Assembly (NCBI RefSeq): GCF_014201615.1
Contig: NZ_JACHEU010000001.1
Location: 1,445,631 to 1,509,630 of the forward strand
Length of the DNA stretch: 64,000 nucleotides
Reading direction: 5' to 3'
Origin: Aquamicrobium lusatiense
Lineage (GTDB): Bacteria; Pseudomonadota; Alphaproteobacteria; Rhizobiales; Rhizobiaceae
The notes below the pieces were generated by a model. That model did no database searches. It saw only the letters and a list, made by a program, of their open reading frames with translations, and was not told the origin of the DNA. Below are positions 44,778-55,747 of this stretch, piece after piece; within the stretch, counting starts at the first letter, position 1, and every line of letters starts with the position of its first letter. A program made the position numbers and the translations under genes.

Positions 44778-47418
<2,641 letters not shown>

Positions 47419-47447
47419 TCGGGCAGGACTTTATAGAAAAAGATAGA

Positions 47448-47483
47448 AAAAGCCGCGCCGGATTTTTTTCCGGCGCGGCTTTT
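47448..47483. terminator. Bidirectional terminator after gyrB
   Basis: AAAAGCCGCGCCGGA (47448-47462) and its exact complement (47469-47483) flank a T6 loop. It has a U-rich tail on both strands and serves gyrB and the converging binding-protein gene. Confidence 0.9.
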
Positions 47484-47510
47484 CTTTTCGGTGGCCCGAA
47501 GCCGGCGTCT

Positions 47511-48281
47511 TCAGGGTCTGAGGCGCAACGTCTCGAAATATTTGCGTTCGATCTTCCGGAAGGTTCCGTCGGCCACGATCTCATCGATCAGCCTGTCGAT
47601 TTCGCTTCCGAGCGCATCGTTGCCATTTGCGACTGCGATGCCCATTTCCGTGCCCAGCGCAGGGTCGGTGATGTCGGGGCCGATCTGCTTATAGGCATCG
47701 ATCCCGCCATTGCGCTCCATCCACGGAAACATGGCGACAGACTCGGCGAACACCGCATCCAGCCGGCCGTTCTGGAAGTCGAGAAACATGTCGTCGCTGG
47801 AAGGATAGGCATGAATGGAGATGGCCGTGCCGAAGCGCTCGCGCAGCCAGTGCTCATGCGTGGTCGATGCCTGCACGCCGATGGCGCGTCCGTCCAGGCC
47901 CTCGCGGCTAAACTGCAGGTCTTGCTGATCCTTGCGGGCTATCATCAGCCCATAGGAGAAATAGTAGGGCTTTGAAAAGCGTACTTGCTGATGGCGTTCC
48001 GGCGTCATGGTCACCGACGACATCAGCACGTCGAACTTACCCGCCTGAAGGGCGGGGATCAGCCCGTCCCACTGCACCACCATCCATTCGCAGCGCCGGT
48101 GCAGGCGCTTGCACAGCTCTTCCCCGAAATCGATGTCGAAGCCATGCACCTTGCCGTCCGGTCCGACCGCGTTGAAGGGCGCGTAGGCACCCTCCACGCC
48201 CATCCGCAAAGGAGGGTCGTCCGCGCGCGCCGCGCCTCCTGCCAGCAGGAGGGCGATTGCGGCGACAAGCGCGGTTTTCAT
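47511..48281 (-). CDS. Amino-acid ABC transporter substrate-binding protein, family 3
   Basis: The 256-residue periplasmic protein has a signal peptide (MKTALVAAIALLLAGGAARA) and a family 3 binding fold: LRMGVEGAYAPFNAVGPDG, GFDIDFGEELCKRL, DGLIPALQAGKFDVLMSSVTMTPER, and the end IVADGTFRKIERKYF. Such proteins capture polar amino acids. No permease or ATPase gene is adjacent, so it is an orphan that may use another transporter. It diverges from nothing and follows efp on the same strand after 30 bases. Confidence 0.9.
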   Translation of the reverse strand: MKTALVAAIALLLAGGAARADDPPLRMGVEGAYAPFNAVGPDGKVHGFDIDFGEELCKRLHRRCEWMVVQWDGLIPALQAGKFDVLMSSVTMTPERHQQVRFSKPYYFSYGLMIARKDQQDLQFSREGLDGRAIGVQASTTHEHWLRERFGTAISIHAYPSSDDMFLDFQNGRLDAVFAESVAMFPWMERNGGIDAYKQIGPDITDPALGTEMGIAVANGNDALGSEIDRLIDEIVADGTFRKIERKYFETLRLRP

Positions 48282-48311
48282 GATTGCGTCCCGTATGGTT
48301 GGGGCGAACGC

Positions 48312-48878
48312 TCAGTCCTTGGCGCGTTCCACGTAGGAACCGTCGGCGGTCATGACGACGATGCGGGTGCCGACGGTGATGTGCGGCGGCACTGCCGACT
48401 TCACGCCGTTCGAAAGGATCGCCGGCTTGTAGGAGGAAGATGCCGTCTGGCCCTTGGTGACCGGCTCGGTCTCGACCACTTCGTAAACGGCGCGCTGGGG
48501 CAGTTCCAGTGCAATGCCGACGCCCTCATGCACGGAAAGCGTGACCGACATGCCTTCCTGCAGATAGGGGGCGGCGTCGCCGACCACGTCCGCCGACACC
48601 GCGATCTGGTCGTAGCTTTCCGGGTTCATGAAGTGGAAGCCTTCGCCATCCTGATAAAGGAAGGTGTGCTCACGGTCCTCGACATGGGCGCGCTCGACCT
48701 GCTCGGTGGTGCGGTAGCGCTCGGACACCTTCACGCCGTCGGAAATGCGGCGCATGTCGAGCTGGGTGACGGGCGTGCCCTTGCCGGGATGGATGTTCTC
48801 GGCGGACAGGATCACGTAGAGCTTGCCGTCCTTGTCGACGACATTGCCTTTACGGAGGGAGCTGGCAATTACCTTCAC
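48312..48878 (-). CDS. efp: Elongation factor P
   Basis: EF-P relieves ribosome stalling at polyproline. The 188-residue protein begins [15 protein letters not shown] from a GTG at 48878, 7 bases after AGGAAG. The loop HPGKGTPV carries Lys33, the residue that EpmA modifies. It is divergent from epmA with a 123-base gap. Length is typical. Confidence 0.95.
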   Translation of the reverse strand: MKVIASSLRKGNVVDKDGKLYVILSAENIHPGKGTPVTQLDMRRISDGVKVSERYRTTEQVERAHVEDREHTFLYQDGEGFHFMNPESYDQIAVSADVVGDAAPYLQEGMSVTLSVHEGVGIALELPQRAVYEVVETEPVTKGQTASSSYKPAILSNGVKSAVPPHITVGTRIVVMTADGSYVERAKD

Positions 48879-49001
48879 TAGTGTTCTTCCTGAAAATCGT
48901 GTTGCGGCCAAACGGCTGTGGCAGCCATAGTGCGCGCTTTAAACTATAAGTGCGCAAATCGCCAGCCGGTTCAAAAACATCAGCTTGAAGACGATCCGAA
49001 A

Positions 49002-50057
49002 ATGACAGTAGAAGCCTCTCCCTGGTGGACCCCGCATGTCCATGCCGACCGCCGGCCACGCCTCCTTTTGCGCAACCGCATTGCAGCAGCGATCCGCGGT
49101 TTCTTCGCATCGCAGGACTTCATCGAGGTCGATGCGGCGGCCCTGCAGATCTCGCCCGGCAACGAAACGCATCTTTCGGCCTTCGCCACTGCCGAAATCC
49201 GGCCGGACGGAAGCGAGCAGCCATTTTATCTGCATACCTCGCCGGAATTCGCCTGCAAGAAGCTGCTGGCTGCCGGAGAGCAGCGCATTTTCTCCATGGG
49301 TCCGGTCTATCGCAACCGCGAGCGCTCGGCTCTGCATCATCCTGAATTCACCATGCTCGAATGGTATCGGGTGGGCGAGACCTATCAGAGCCTGATGGGC
49401 GATTGCGCGCGGCTTCTGGCGCTGGCTGCCGATCAGGCCGGTGTGCGGAAATTTGCCTTCCGCAACCGCGAGGCCGACCCTTATGCCGCGCCCGAGCGCG
49501 TCACCGTTGCCGAAGCCTTTCAGCGTCATGCCGGGATCGATCTTCTGGCGACCGTAGCGGCGGATGGCGGTACGGATCGCGAAGGGCTCCATGCGGCATT
49601 GGTGCAGGCCGGCCTGCGCACGGCGCCTGACGACACATGGTCCGATCTCTACAGTCGCGTCATGGTCGAATGCGTGGAGCCGCAACTGGGGCAGGGGCGG
49701 GCAACCGTGCTGTGCGAATACCCGATCGTCGAGGCAGCACTTGCCCGTTCCGCTGCGCACGATCCGCGTGTGGCGGAGCGTTTCGAGCTTTATTGCTGCG
49801 GGGTAGAGCTTGCCAACGGCTTCGGCGAACTCACCGATCCGGTCGAACAGCGCAAGCGTTTCGAGGCGGACATGGACGAGAAGGAGCGCATTTACGGCGA
49901 GCGCTATCCTATCGACGAGGAGTTTCTGGCCGCCCTTGCGATCATGCCGGATGCCAGCGGCATAGCACTGGGCTTCGACCGTCTGGTGATGCTTGCGGCA
50001 GGGGCCGCCCGCATCGAGGACGTGATCTGGACGCCGGTGGCCGGACGCTGGGGCTGA
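49002..50057 (+). CDS. epmA: EF-P lysine ligase EpmA (GenX/PoxA)
   Basis: EpmA is a class II lysyl-tRNA-synthetase paralogue that attaches (R)-beta-lysine to EF-P. The 351-residue protein lacks the anticodon domain and has FIEVDAAALQISPGNETHL, FYLHTSPEFACKKLL, GPVYRNRERSALHHPEFTMLEWYR and SGIALGFDRLVMLAAG (motif 3). ATG at 49002 is chosen. It is divergent from efp. The aminomutase EpmB gene is not in the window. Confidence 0.95.
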   Translation: MTVEASPWWTPHVHADRRPRLLLRNRIAAAIRGFFASQDFIEVDAAALQISPGNETHLSAFATAEIRPDGSEQPFYLHTSPEFACKKLLAAGEQRIFSMGPVYRNRERSALHHPEFTMLEWYRVGETYQSLMGDCARLLALAADQAGVRKFAFRNREADPYAAPERVTVAEAFQRHAGIDLLATVAADGGTDREGLHAALVQAGLRTAPDDTWSDLYSRVMVECVEPQLGQGRATVLCEYPIVEAALARSAAHDPRVAERFELYCCGVELANGFGELTDPVEQRKRFEADMDEKERIYGERYPIDEEFLAALAIMPDASGIALGFDRLVMLAAGAARIEDVIWTPVAGRWG

Positions 50058-50215
50058 TGGCGGCGGTTTTCGCGAAACGGCCCGGTATGGTCTCCGGGCT
50101 GTTTGCCTCGTGGGTCTGGCGATCACAAATCATAATGAGCCGCGCCGCCAGCGCGGGCACAGACTGAACAGAATAACGGTGATGCAGCAGACAAACGTTT
50201 CTGGTCGGCGAACTT

Positions 50216-50779
50216 CTACTCCGAGGCTTCCACCTTGCCGCCGGAGAACTCAACCGCCGAAAACGCCGGATAGACCTGACGAAGAATGGCAACCTGCTGA
50301 AGGTCGTTGACGCGCACGAGATACCACTGGCCTTCGTCCAGCAACGCCAGCGTTTCCGACTGAACCCGCATTGTCCCGGTGGCTTCCGAAGTCATGACGG
50401 TTTCGGTCGGAATCAGCGCATAGGGGTCGCCATTGGCAAGCTCGGCTTCTTTCAGCGCCTTCATATCCATGCCGAAATCTTCCAGCGTGACGGCGGCAAG
50501 TGCGACCTCCATCTGCTGGATGACCACGGTGCGTAGCGCATCGACCTCAAGGCCGGCCTGCTTTGCAATGAATTCCATCACGCGCGGCGGAATGGTGTTG
50601 GCAACTTGCTCATAATCCTCGTCGCGCATGGCCTTGTCGAAGGTCTCGACGGTCTGCTGCAGCTTGTCCTTTTCCGCATCGGTCAGCGGACGGGCGTCTG
50701 CCGGCGTGGAAAAAGCAGCGGAACTGAGGATGGAAATGGCTGCAACAACAGGCAGGAGCAGTTTTACAAGAGGTCTCAT
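50216..50779 (-). CDS. Secreted hypothetical protein
   Basis: The 187-residue protein has a signal peptide (MRPLVKLLLPVVAAISILSS then ADA) and a soluble alpha/beta domain of about 160 residues with DKLQQTVETFDKAMRDEDYE and the Trp-containing LLDEGQWYLVRVND. No known catalytic motif is visible. ATG at 50779 overlaps a possible 73-codon frame at 50776-50997 (ATGA). I cannot name a function. Confidence 0.75.
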   Translation of the reverse strand: MRPLVKLLLPVVAAISILSSAAFSTPADARPLTDAEKDKLQQTVETFDKAMRDEDYEQVANTIPPRVMEFIAKQAGLEVDALRTVVIQQMEVALAAVTLEDFGMDMKALKEAELANGDPYALIPTETVMTSEATGTMRVQSETLALLDEGQWYLVRVNDLQQVAILRQVYPAFSAVEFSGGKVEASE

Positions 50780-50997
50780 CGTCCGTCCTTTTTCCTGAGC
50801 CCGGCCACTACAGACTGGATGGCGGGGAAATCGCCGAACCCGTTGATGGCGGCAAGCCATGCGCGGCCCACGATCACCAGAGTGATGGCATTGCCGGCCA
50901 AGCTATACAGTGCCGGTGAAAGTCGCCAGCGCGAAGAAAGCGCTATGGAACACGCAGGTCGCCAATCCTTCCGGGAAGCGTCCACGCTACATTGCAT
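50776..50997 (-). CDS. Possible 73-residue coupled ORF
   Basis: This open frame ends in a TGA that overlaps the start of the secreted hypothetical as ATGA. Its middle (SLAGNAITLVIVGRAWL) is hydrophobic and it ends GLRKKDGR. No family is recognised. It could be a small membrane protein or the chance upstream leader of the hypothetical gene. Confidence 0.3.
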   Translation of the reverse strand: MQCSVDASRKDWRPACSIALSSRWRLSPALYSLAGNAITLVIVGRAWLAAINGFGDFPAIQSVVAGLRKKDGR

Positions 50998-51358
50998 GTC
51001 GCTGCGGAAAAGCTGAGATCGTGCACCATAGGACGCATCACAGCACTAAAATCTGATCGGGGATGATTTGCAAACCAGACATCAGGTGCTCCCCCGCTTT
51101 TTAGGGGCAGCGAATGTCAAAATCTTTGTCGATGCTGTTCTCGCCGGCGGTGGGATGGCTGATGCCCGAGAGGCTTCATCAAACGCGCTGCGGCGATATG
51201 GAAGCCTGTTCCGCACCGGATCGGGCGACAGCGCCGAAATCAGGGCTGATCAGGCATTCTTCACCCTGCGTCGGGCGAAATCCTTTTTGGCCTCAGGCAG
51301 CCTCATCGACATAGGCGATGACCCTCGTGCATCGCGCTCCGAGGGTCCGCACAGGCAA
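50780..51358. other. Intergenic region without a convincing gene
   Basis: These 579 bases contain the possible short minus-strand ORF at 50776-50997. A plus-strand frame at 51068-51415 has low-complexity, unfamily-like composition and I do not call it. No repeat or terminator is obvious. Confidence 0.45.
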
Positions 51359-51583
51359 TCAGCGCAGCAGATAGGCGCCGACCACGAAGGTCAGAATGAA
51401 AACAATGAGACCTGAGACGGCGCCGCCTGCAAAGAAGCCGAACGCCATGGCCACCAGAATGGCAACGCAGGCGAGGGTGCAGTATTTGGTCAGGGCAGTG
51501 AACATCCTGTAGGTTTTTTCGTGCTCGGAATAATCCATCTGAGCGCCGAGTTCGACAGGACCCGCGGGCAAATGTTCAGCCAT
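51359..51583 (-). CDS. aa3-type cytochrome c oxidase subunit IV
   Basis: The 74-residue protein has the small-subunit signature MDYSEHEKTYRMFTALTKY, followed by two transmembrane helices. It belongs to the bacterial aa3 subunit IV family, a small accessory subunit of terminal oxidase. ATG at 51583 has an AGGAGG site. The other oxidase subunits are not near, which is common for this gene. Confidence 0.9.
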   Translation of the reverse strand: MAEHLPAGPVELGAQMDYSEHEKTYRMFTALTKYCTLACVAILVAMAFGFFAGGAVSGLIVFILTFVVGAYLLR

Positions 51584-51780
51584 AGGAAATACCCCTCCTA
51601 AATCATCTCAAGCGCACATAGCGAAAAGAGCGCCTCAGGGCAATGGCGCTGTTGCCGCACCGCCTGAGCAGCCAATCTTTCTCTGGCTGGCGCAATCAAA
51701 GGCCTGTACAGGTATTTTCGCCCGCAGCGGCGACATGCAAGAAGCGACCATCCATTCTTGAGACATTCACGGACATTTCC

Positions 51781-52398
51781 ATGACGCCCGCAACTTTCCT
51801 TGCCTACAGTGCGGCTCTCGGCATTGCGGCGGTCATCCCCGGGCCCGGTGTAACCGCGCTTGTGGCAAGGGCGCTCGGCTCCGGCTTTCGCTCCTCCTTC
51901 GCCATGCTGCTCGGCCTGCTCCTTGGCGACCTGTTCTATCTGACGGCGGCCGTTCTGGGGCTGGCATTCGTCGCCCAGCAGTTCGGCATGGTGTTCACGG
52001 CCATCAAATGGTTCGGAGTCCTTTATCTCGCTTGGCTCGGTTGGCGCTTCTGGCGCGAAGGCATCACCCCGGAAAATGTCGAGGCCGGCAAGGCGCGCGG
52101 CGGGCTGTTTTCGAGTTTTCTCGGAGGCCTGACGCTGACACTCGGCAACCCCAAGACGATGGTGTTCTATCTGGCGATCACGCCGACGGTCATCGACCTG
52201 AAAAGCATTACGCCATCCGACTACGCGATCCTTGTGGTGATCACGGCTGTCGTCCTGACCATCTCGCTGATGCCCTATCTGGTTCTGGCTTCGCGGGCGC
52301 GCTGGTTCCTGTCCTCGCCGCGCGCGCTCAAGATGCTCAACCGCACTGCCGCGACCTTCATGGTCGGCGCTGCGGCCGCGATCGCCGCCCGACACTAG
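51781..52398 (+). CDS. LysE/RhtB-family amino-acid exporter
   Basis: The 205-residue inner-membrane protein has about six hydrophobic segments with the family motif AAVIPGPGVTALVARALGSG at the start and SFLGGLTLTLGNPKTMVFYL in the middle. It should export amino acids or homoserine lactones. ATG at 51781 is chosen. It lies 174 bases upstream of cysK on the same strand. Substrate not predicted. Confidence 0.9.
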   Translation: MTPATFLAYSAALGIAAVIPGPGVTALVARALGSGFRSSFAMLLGLLLGDLFYLTAAVLGLAFVAQQFGMVFTAIKWFGVLYLAWLGWRFWREGITPENVEAGKARGGLFSSFLGGLTLTLGNPKTMVFYLAITPTVIDLKSITPSDYAILVVITAVVLTISLMPYLVLASRARWFLSSPRALKMLNRTAATFMVGAAAAIAARH

Positions 52399-52477
52399 GC
52401 ATGTCGCGATCTTACGGGTTTGGATTTTTATACTCGGTTTGATCTGAAATTCGGAACAAGTTTCCCTTGGTGCGATT

Positions 52478-52502
52478 ATCTGAGCAATAAAACCGCTCGG
52501 AT
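52478..52502. promoter_or_regulatory. Candidate operator upstream of cysK
   Basis: ATCTGAGC (52478-52485) and GCTCGGAT (52495-52502) are inverted with one mismatch around 9 bases, about 70 bases before cysK. The geometry fits a dimeric regulator, perhaps of the Rrf2 type, but the regulator is not identified. Confidence 0.35.
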
Positions 52503-52572
52503 ATTGGCGCATGGCACCCTATCTGTTGCGGTAGCCGCCAAGAAAGCTCAATTCCGTGCGAAAGCGAGTTCC

Positions 52573-53553
52573 ATGACCAAGCCAGAAACCTCCATCAAAG
52601 CTCCCGGCCGCGGCCGCATCTACGATTCCATCACCCAGACCATCGGCGACACGCCGCTGGTGCGCCTTGACCGTTTTGCGGCTGAGAAGGGCATCGTGGC
52701 GCGTCTCGTCGCCAAGCTGGAGTTTTTCAATCCGATCGCTTCCGTCAAGGACCGTATCGGTGTAGCCATGATCGAGGCGCTGGAAGCTGAGGGCAGGATC
52801 GCGCCGGGCAAGACCACGCTGATTGAGCCGACTTCCGGCAACACCGGCATCGCGCTTGCCTTCACGGCTGCCGCCAAGGGCTACCGCCTGATCCTGACCA
52901 TGCCGGAAACCATGTCGATCGAGCGCCGCAAGATGCTCAGCCTGCTCGGCGCCGAACTGGTGCTGACCGAAGGCGCGAAGGGCATGAAGGGCGCCATCGC
53001 CAAGGCTGACGAGCTGGCGGCCACGATCCCCGATTCGGTTATTCCCCAGCAGTTCGAGAACCCCGCCAACCCCGAAATCCATCGCCATACCACTGCCGAG
53101 GAAATCTGGAATGACACCCATGGCGAGGTCGACATTTTCGTTTCCGGCATCGGCACCGGCGGCACCATCACCGGCGTCGGGCAGGTTCTCAAGCAGCACA
53201 AGCCTTCCGTGCAGGTGATTGCCGTCGAGCCTGAGGCTTCCCCGGTTCTCTCCGGCGGCGCGCCGGGTCCGCACAAGATTCAGGGCATCGGCGCGGGTTT
53301 TGCCCCGAAGGTGCTTGATACCGCCGTCTATGACGAGATCGTCACCGTCTCCAACGAAGACGCCATCACCAACGCCCGTCTGGTGGCGCGGCTGGAAGGC
53401 GTTCCGGTCGGCATTTCCTCGGGTGCTGCCCTTCAGGCGGCAACCGTGGTCGGCTCGCGCCCTGAGAATGCAGGCAAGACCCTTGTGGTCGTCATCCCAT
53501 CCTTCGCCGAGCGCTATCTGTCGACGGTGCTGTTCGAGGGCCTTGGCGGCTGA
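52573..53553 (+). CDS. cysK: Cysteine synthase A (O-acetylserine sulfhydrylase)
   Basis: CysK makes L-cysteine from O-acetylserine and sulfide. The 326-residue PLP enzyme has [11 protein letters not shown], the lysine in [11 protein letters not shown] (K59), [26 protein letters not shown] and the PLP serine in [10 protein letters not shown]. It follows an inverted repeat that may be regulatory. A weak terminator follows. Confidence 0.95.
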   Translation: MTKPETSIKAPGRGRIYDSITQTIGDTPLVRLDRFAAEKGIVARLVAKLEFFNPIASVKDRIGVAMIEALEAEGRIAPGKTTLIEPTSGNTGIALAFTAAAKGYRLILTMPETMSIERRKMLSLLGAELVLTEGAKGMKGAIAKADELAATIPDSVIPQQFENPANPEIHRHTTAEEIWNDTHGEVDIFVSGIGTGGTITGVGQVLKQHKPSVQVIAVEPEASPVLSGGAPGPHKIQGIGAGFAPKVLDTAVYDEIVTVSNEDAITNARLVARLEGVPVGISSGAALQAATVVGSRPENAGKTLVVVIPSFAERYLSTVLFEGLGG

Positions 53554-53562
53554 GCGAACGAA

Positions 53563-53593
53563 AACGGCCCGTACCTTGAAGGCGCGGGCCGTT
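53563..53593 (+). terminator. Weak terminator candidate of cysK
   Basis: AACGGCCCG (53563-53571) and CGGGCCGTT (53585-53593) form a 9-base stem with a 13-base loop, followed by a C/T-rich tail. It is moderately convincing. Confidence 0.5.
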
Positions 53594-53616
53594 CCTTCAT
53601 TTCGATATGCGGAAAC

Positions 53617-53748
53617 TCAGCGGCGGCGCAGATCCGCAGCGCGCGGCGCGTGATAGGTGGTGGCGCGGGCTGCGCGCCCTGCCATGTCCACGCCCTTGCG
53701 GACGGCTGTACCGGGAAACCTTCTGTCGGTCATGGTGCCGGCCGTCAT
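53617..53748 (-). CDS. Small Arg-rich ORF, coupled to its upstream neighbour
   Basis: This 43-codon frame begins MTAGTMTDRRFPG and ends AADLRRR. Its ATG overlaps the stop of the preceding mini-ORF (ATGA). It is rich in Arg, Ala and Thr and has no hydrophobic segment. It matches no family known to me. The coupling argues for translation, but conservation could not be tested. Confidence 0.35.
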   Translation of the reverse strand: MTAGTMTDRRFPGTAVRKGVDMAGRAARATTYHAPRAADLRRR

Positions 53749-53879
53749 GTCCTGTTTCCCATGCGGCGGGACGTGGCGGGGCCGGGCCCGCGCATATAGT
53801 GGCGTTCGGGTTTGTATGAAGGCGCGATCATCTCGCGCATGGCTGCGAAAAGGCGGCGCATAAGGTTCACGAGCGTCAT
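53745..53879 (-). CDS. Small ORF of 44 residues
   Basis: The frame starts MTLVNLMRRLFAAMREMIAP and ends RRMGNRT; a basic amphipathic first helix is suggested. GGAAC lies 8 bases upstream of its ATG. Its TGA overlaps the next ORF start. It lies between cysK and mbfA and could encode a small membrane-associated or DNA-binding peptide. No family recognised. Confidence 0.4.
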   Translation of the reverse strand: MTLVNLMRRLFAAMREMIAPSYKPERHYMRGPGPATSRRMGNRT

Positions 53880-54128
53880 GTCTTTGTTCCGTTTCGGACG
53901 GTTTTTCCGAAGTGCGGACACCCTACCGACTGAGCATGAATAGGTGGTGAACGCGATCTTAACTTTTCCCGTAAAACGCGCTGCTTCATGACCGGATTGC
54001 GGCTGTTTGGCGGTCTTTTCTGGCCCCTGTGCCGATCTCCGCCGACTGTTGCTTTCCGGCCGCATGTCGCAACCCCGCCGTCGCGGCGGTTTCGCCCGAT
54101 CCCGAAGAAAAACCGTCTTGGTTAAGGC

Positions 54129-55112
54129 TCAGGCGTTGCCGATGAGAACGCCGGTTGCAAATACCAGCCCGCCGCCCACAACGACCTGAAACGCTGCGCG
54201 CAGGAACGGCGTTTCCATGTAGCGCTTCTGAATATAGGCAATCGCCCACAGCTCGAAGAAGACGATGACGATCGCCACGGTGGTTGCCGTCCAGAAATCC
54301 GGGATCAGATAGGGCAGGGCATGGCCAAGGCCGCCCAGCGCTGTCATGAGGCCCGAGGCGAAGCCGCGCTTCACCGGCGAGCCGCGGCCGGAAAGCCTGC
54401 CGTCATCCGAAGCCGCTTCGGTGAAGCCCATCGAGATGCCGGCGCCCAGCGAGGCGGCGAGGCCGACGAGGAAGGTCTGCCACGTATCATGCGTGGCAAA
54501 GGCTGCGGCGAAGATCGGGGCGAGCGTCGACACCGAGCCGTCCATAAGTCCGGCAAGACCCGGCTGCACATAGGTGAGGATGAACCGCCGCCGCTCGGTT
54601 TCAGCCTCCTCGTTGCGGACGGCGCCCGGCACATGCCGTTCTTCAAGCCGGTGCGCCAGCCCTTCGTGGCTCTGTTCCGCCGCGGCAAGGTCGCCGAGCA
54701 GCTTGCGCGTCGAGGCATCGGTGGTGCGCTTCATGGCTTCGGTGTAGAAGGCGAAGGCCTGCCGCTCCATGTCTTCGGCACGGGCGCGCACCTTGTCGAT
54801 GCCCAGCGGCCGCACCAGCCAGTCGGGCCTGCGCTCATAGTATCCTTTCACATGTTCGCGCCGGATCAGCGGTATGCGCTCGCCGAAGCGCTTGCGGTGC
54901 AGATCGATCAGCGCGGCGCGGTGCCGGTCCTCCTCCTCGGCCATGGCCTCGAATATCTTTGCCGAATGCGGAAAGTCCTCCTCCAGCCCGTCGGCATAGG
55001 CCCGGTAGATGCGCGCGTCGTCCTCCTCCGACGATATGGCAAGTGCCAGGATTTCCTGCTCGGACAGGGACTCGAAGGAGCGGCGGCCGAAGCCGAAAAC
55101 ACGGGAAAGCAT
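54129..55112 (-). CDS. mbfA: Membrane-bound ferritin MbfA (erythrin-VIT1 iron exporter)
   Basis: MbfA exports iron and protects against H2O2 in alphaproteobacteria. The 327-residue protein joins an N-terminal erythrin/ferritin-like domain (LALAISSEEDDARIYRAYAD, EAMAEEEDRHRAALIDLH, AFAFYTEAMKRT, with ExxH ligands) to a C-terminal VIT/CCC1 domain of five hydrophobic segments (LAGLMDGSVSTLAPIFAA). The ATG at 55112 is 16 bases from an ICE box, so regulation by Irr is expected. It is divergent from the CYTH gene. Confidence 0.93.
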   Translation of the reverse strand: MLSRVFGFGRRSFESLSEQEILALAISSEEDDARIYRAYADGLEEDFPHSAKIFEAMAEEEDRHRAALIDLHRKRFGERIPLIRREHVKGYYERRPDWLVRPLGIDKVRARAEDMERQAFAFYTEAMKRTTDASTRKLLGDLAAAEQSHEGLAHRLEERHVPGAVRNEEAETERRRFILTYVQPGLAGLMDGSVSTLAPIFAAAFATHDTWQTFLVGLAASLGAGISMGFTEAASDDGRLSGRGSPVKRGFASGLMTALGGLGHALPYLIPDFWTATTVAIVIVFFELWAIAYIQKRYMETPFLRAAFQVVVGGGLVFATGVLIGNA

Positions 55113-55128
55113 GATGATCTCGATCTAC

Positions 55129-55145
55129 TTTAGAATTATTCTAAA
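55129..55145. promoter_or_regulatory. ICE box (iron control element) for Irr
   Basis: TTTAGAAT and ATTCTAAA form a perfect 17-base palindrome around a central T, matching the Irr ICE-box consensus TTTAGAA-N3-TTCTAAA. It sits between mbfA and the CYTH gene. Irr binding would repress mbfA under low iron. Confidence 0.8.
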
Positions 55146-55251
55146 TTAGGTGTCGAGGTTGGTGAAGTCAACGGCTTGCCGGGTGCCGTCCTGTCGCAGG
55201 GCGGCGGAAAAAACAGATGCGCTTGCCGTCCCGATGGCCTACCTGATGGGC

Positions 55252-55725
55252 ATGGCCAAGGAAATCGAACGAAAGTTTCTGGTGAAGAGCGATGCGTGGC
55301 TGGCGAGGTCAGAGGCCAGCATCACCATCGTCCAGTGCTATCTGGCCGTCACCGCCGAGCGTTCGATCCGCGTGCGCATCTCGAACGGGGACAAGGCCCG
55401 GCTGACGCTCAAATTCGGCAGCGACCTGAACGTGCGCGACGAGTTCGAGTATGACATTCCGCTGGACGAGGCGCGGGAAATGCAGGCCTTCGCCCTTGGC
55501 AAGGTCATCACCAAGACCCGCCATCATGTGCGCCACGCCGGTTACCTCTATGAGGTCGATGTCTTTTCAGGCGATCTGGACGGCCTTGTCATAGCCGAGC
55601 TGGAGACGCCGGACAGGGTGCAGAATGATGCATTGCCGGACTGGCTCGGGCCCGACATCACGAGCGAGATCCGCTATTCCAACGCCTCGCTGGCGCTGAA
55701 CGGTTTTCCCCACGAAACACCCTGA
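55252..55725 (+). CDS. CYTH-domain triphosphatase-family protein
   Basis: The 157-residue protein has the CYTH signature EIERKFLV (ExExK) at its N-terminus, followed by RVRISNGDKARLTLK and the charged strands KVITKTRHHVRHAGYLYEVDVFSG. Such proteins hydrolyse inorganic triphosphate or thiamine triphosphate. ATG at 55252 is used; upstream in-frame starts exist. It shares the ICE box region with mbfA. Substrate not determined. Confidence 0.88.
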   Translation: MAKEIERKFLVKSDAWLARSEASITIVQCYLAVTAERSIRVRISNGDKARLTLKFGSDLNVRDEFEYDIPLDEAREMQAFALGKVITKTRHHVRHAGYLYEVDVFSGDLDGLVIAELETPDRVQNDALPDWLGPDITSEIRYSNASLALNGFPHETP

Positions 55726-55747
55726 AGCGCGGCTTTCCTGCCGTTCG

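Larger units (their letters stand above)
53554..54128. other. Intergenic region with two mini-ORFs and the cysK terminator
   Basis: Apart from the weak cysK terminator and the two coupled small frames described separately, the remaining part (53880-54128) shows no gene or obvious signal. Confidence 0.45.

Noticed and set aside
51068..51415. A 115-codon plus-strand frame in the gap before the oxidase subunit IV gene
   Set aside because: No ribosome site and composition unlike a folded protein; it also overlaps the end of the subunit IV gene.
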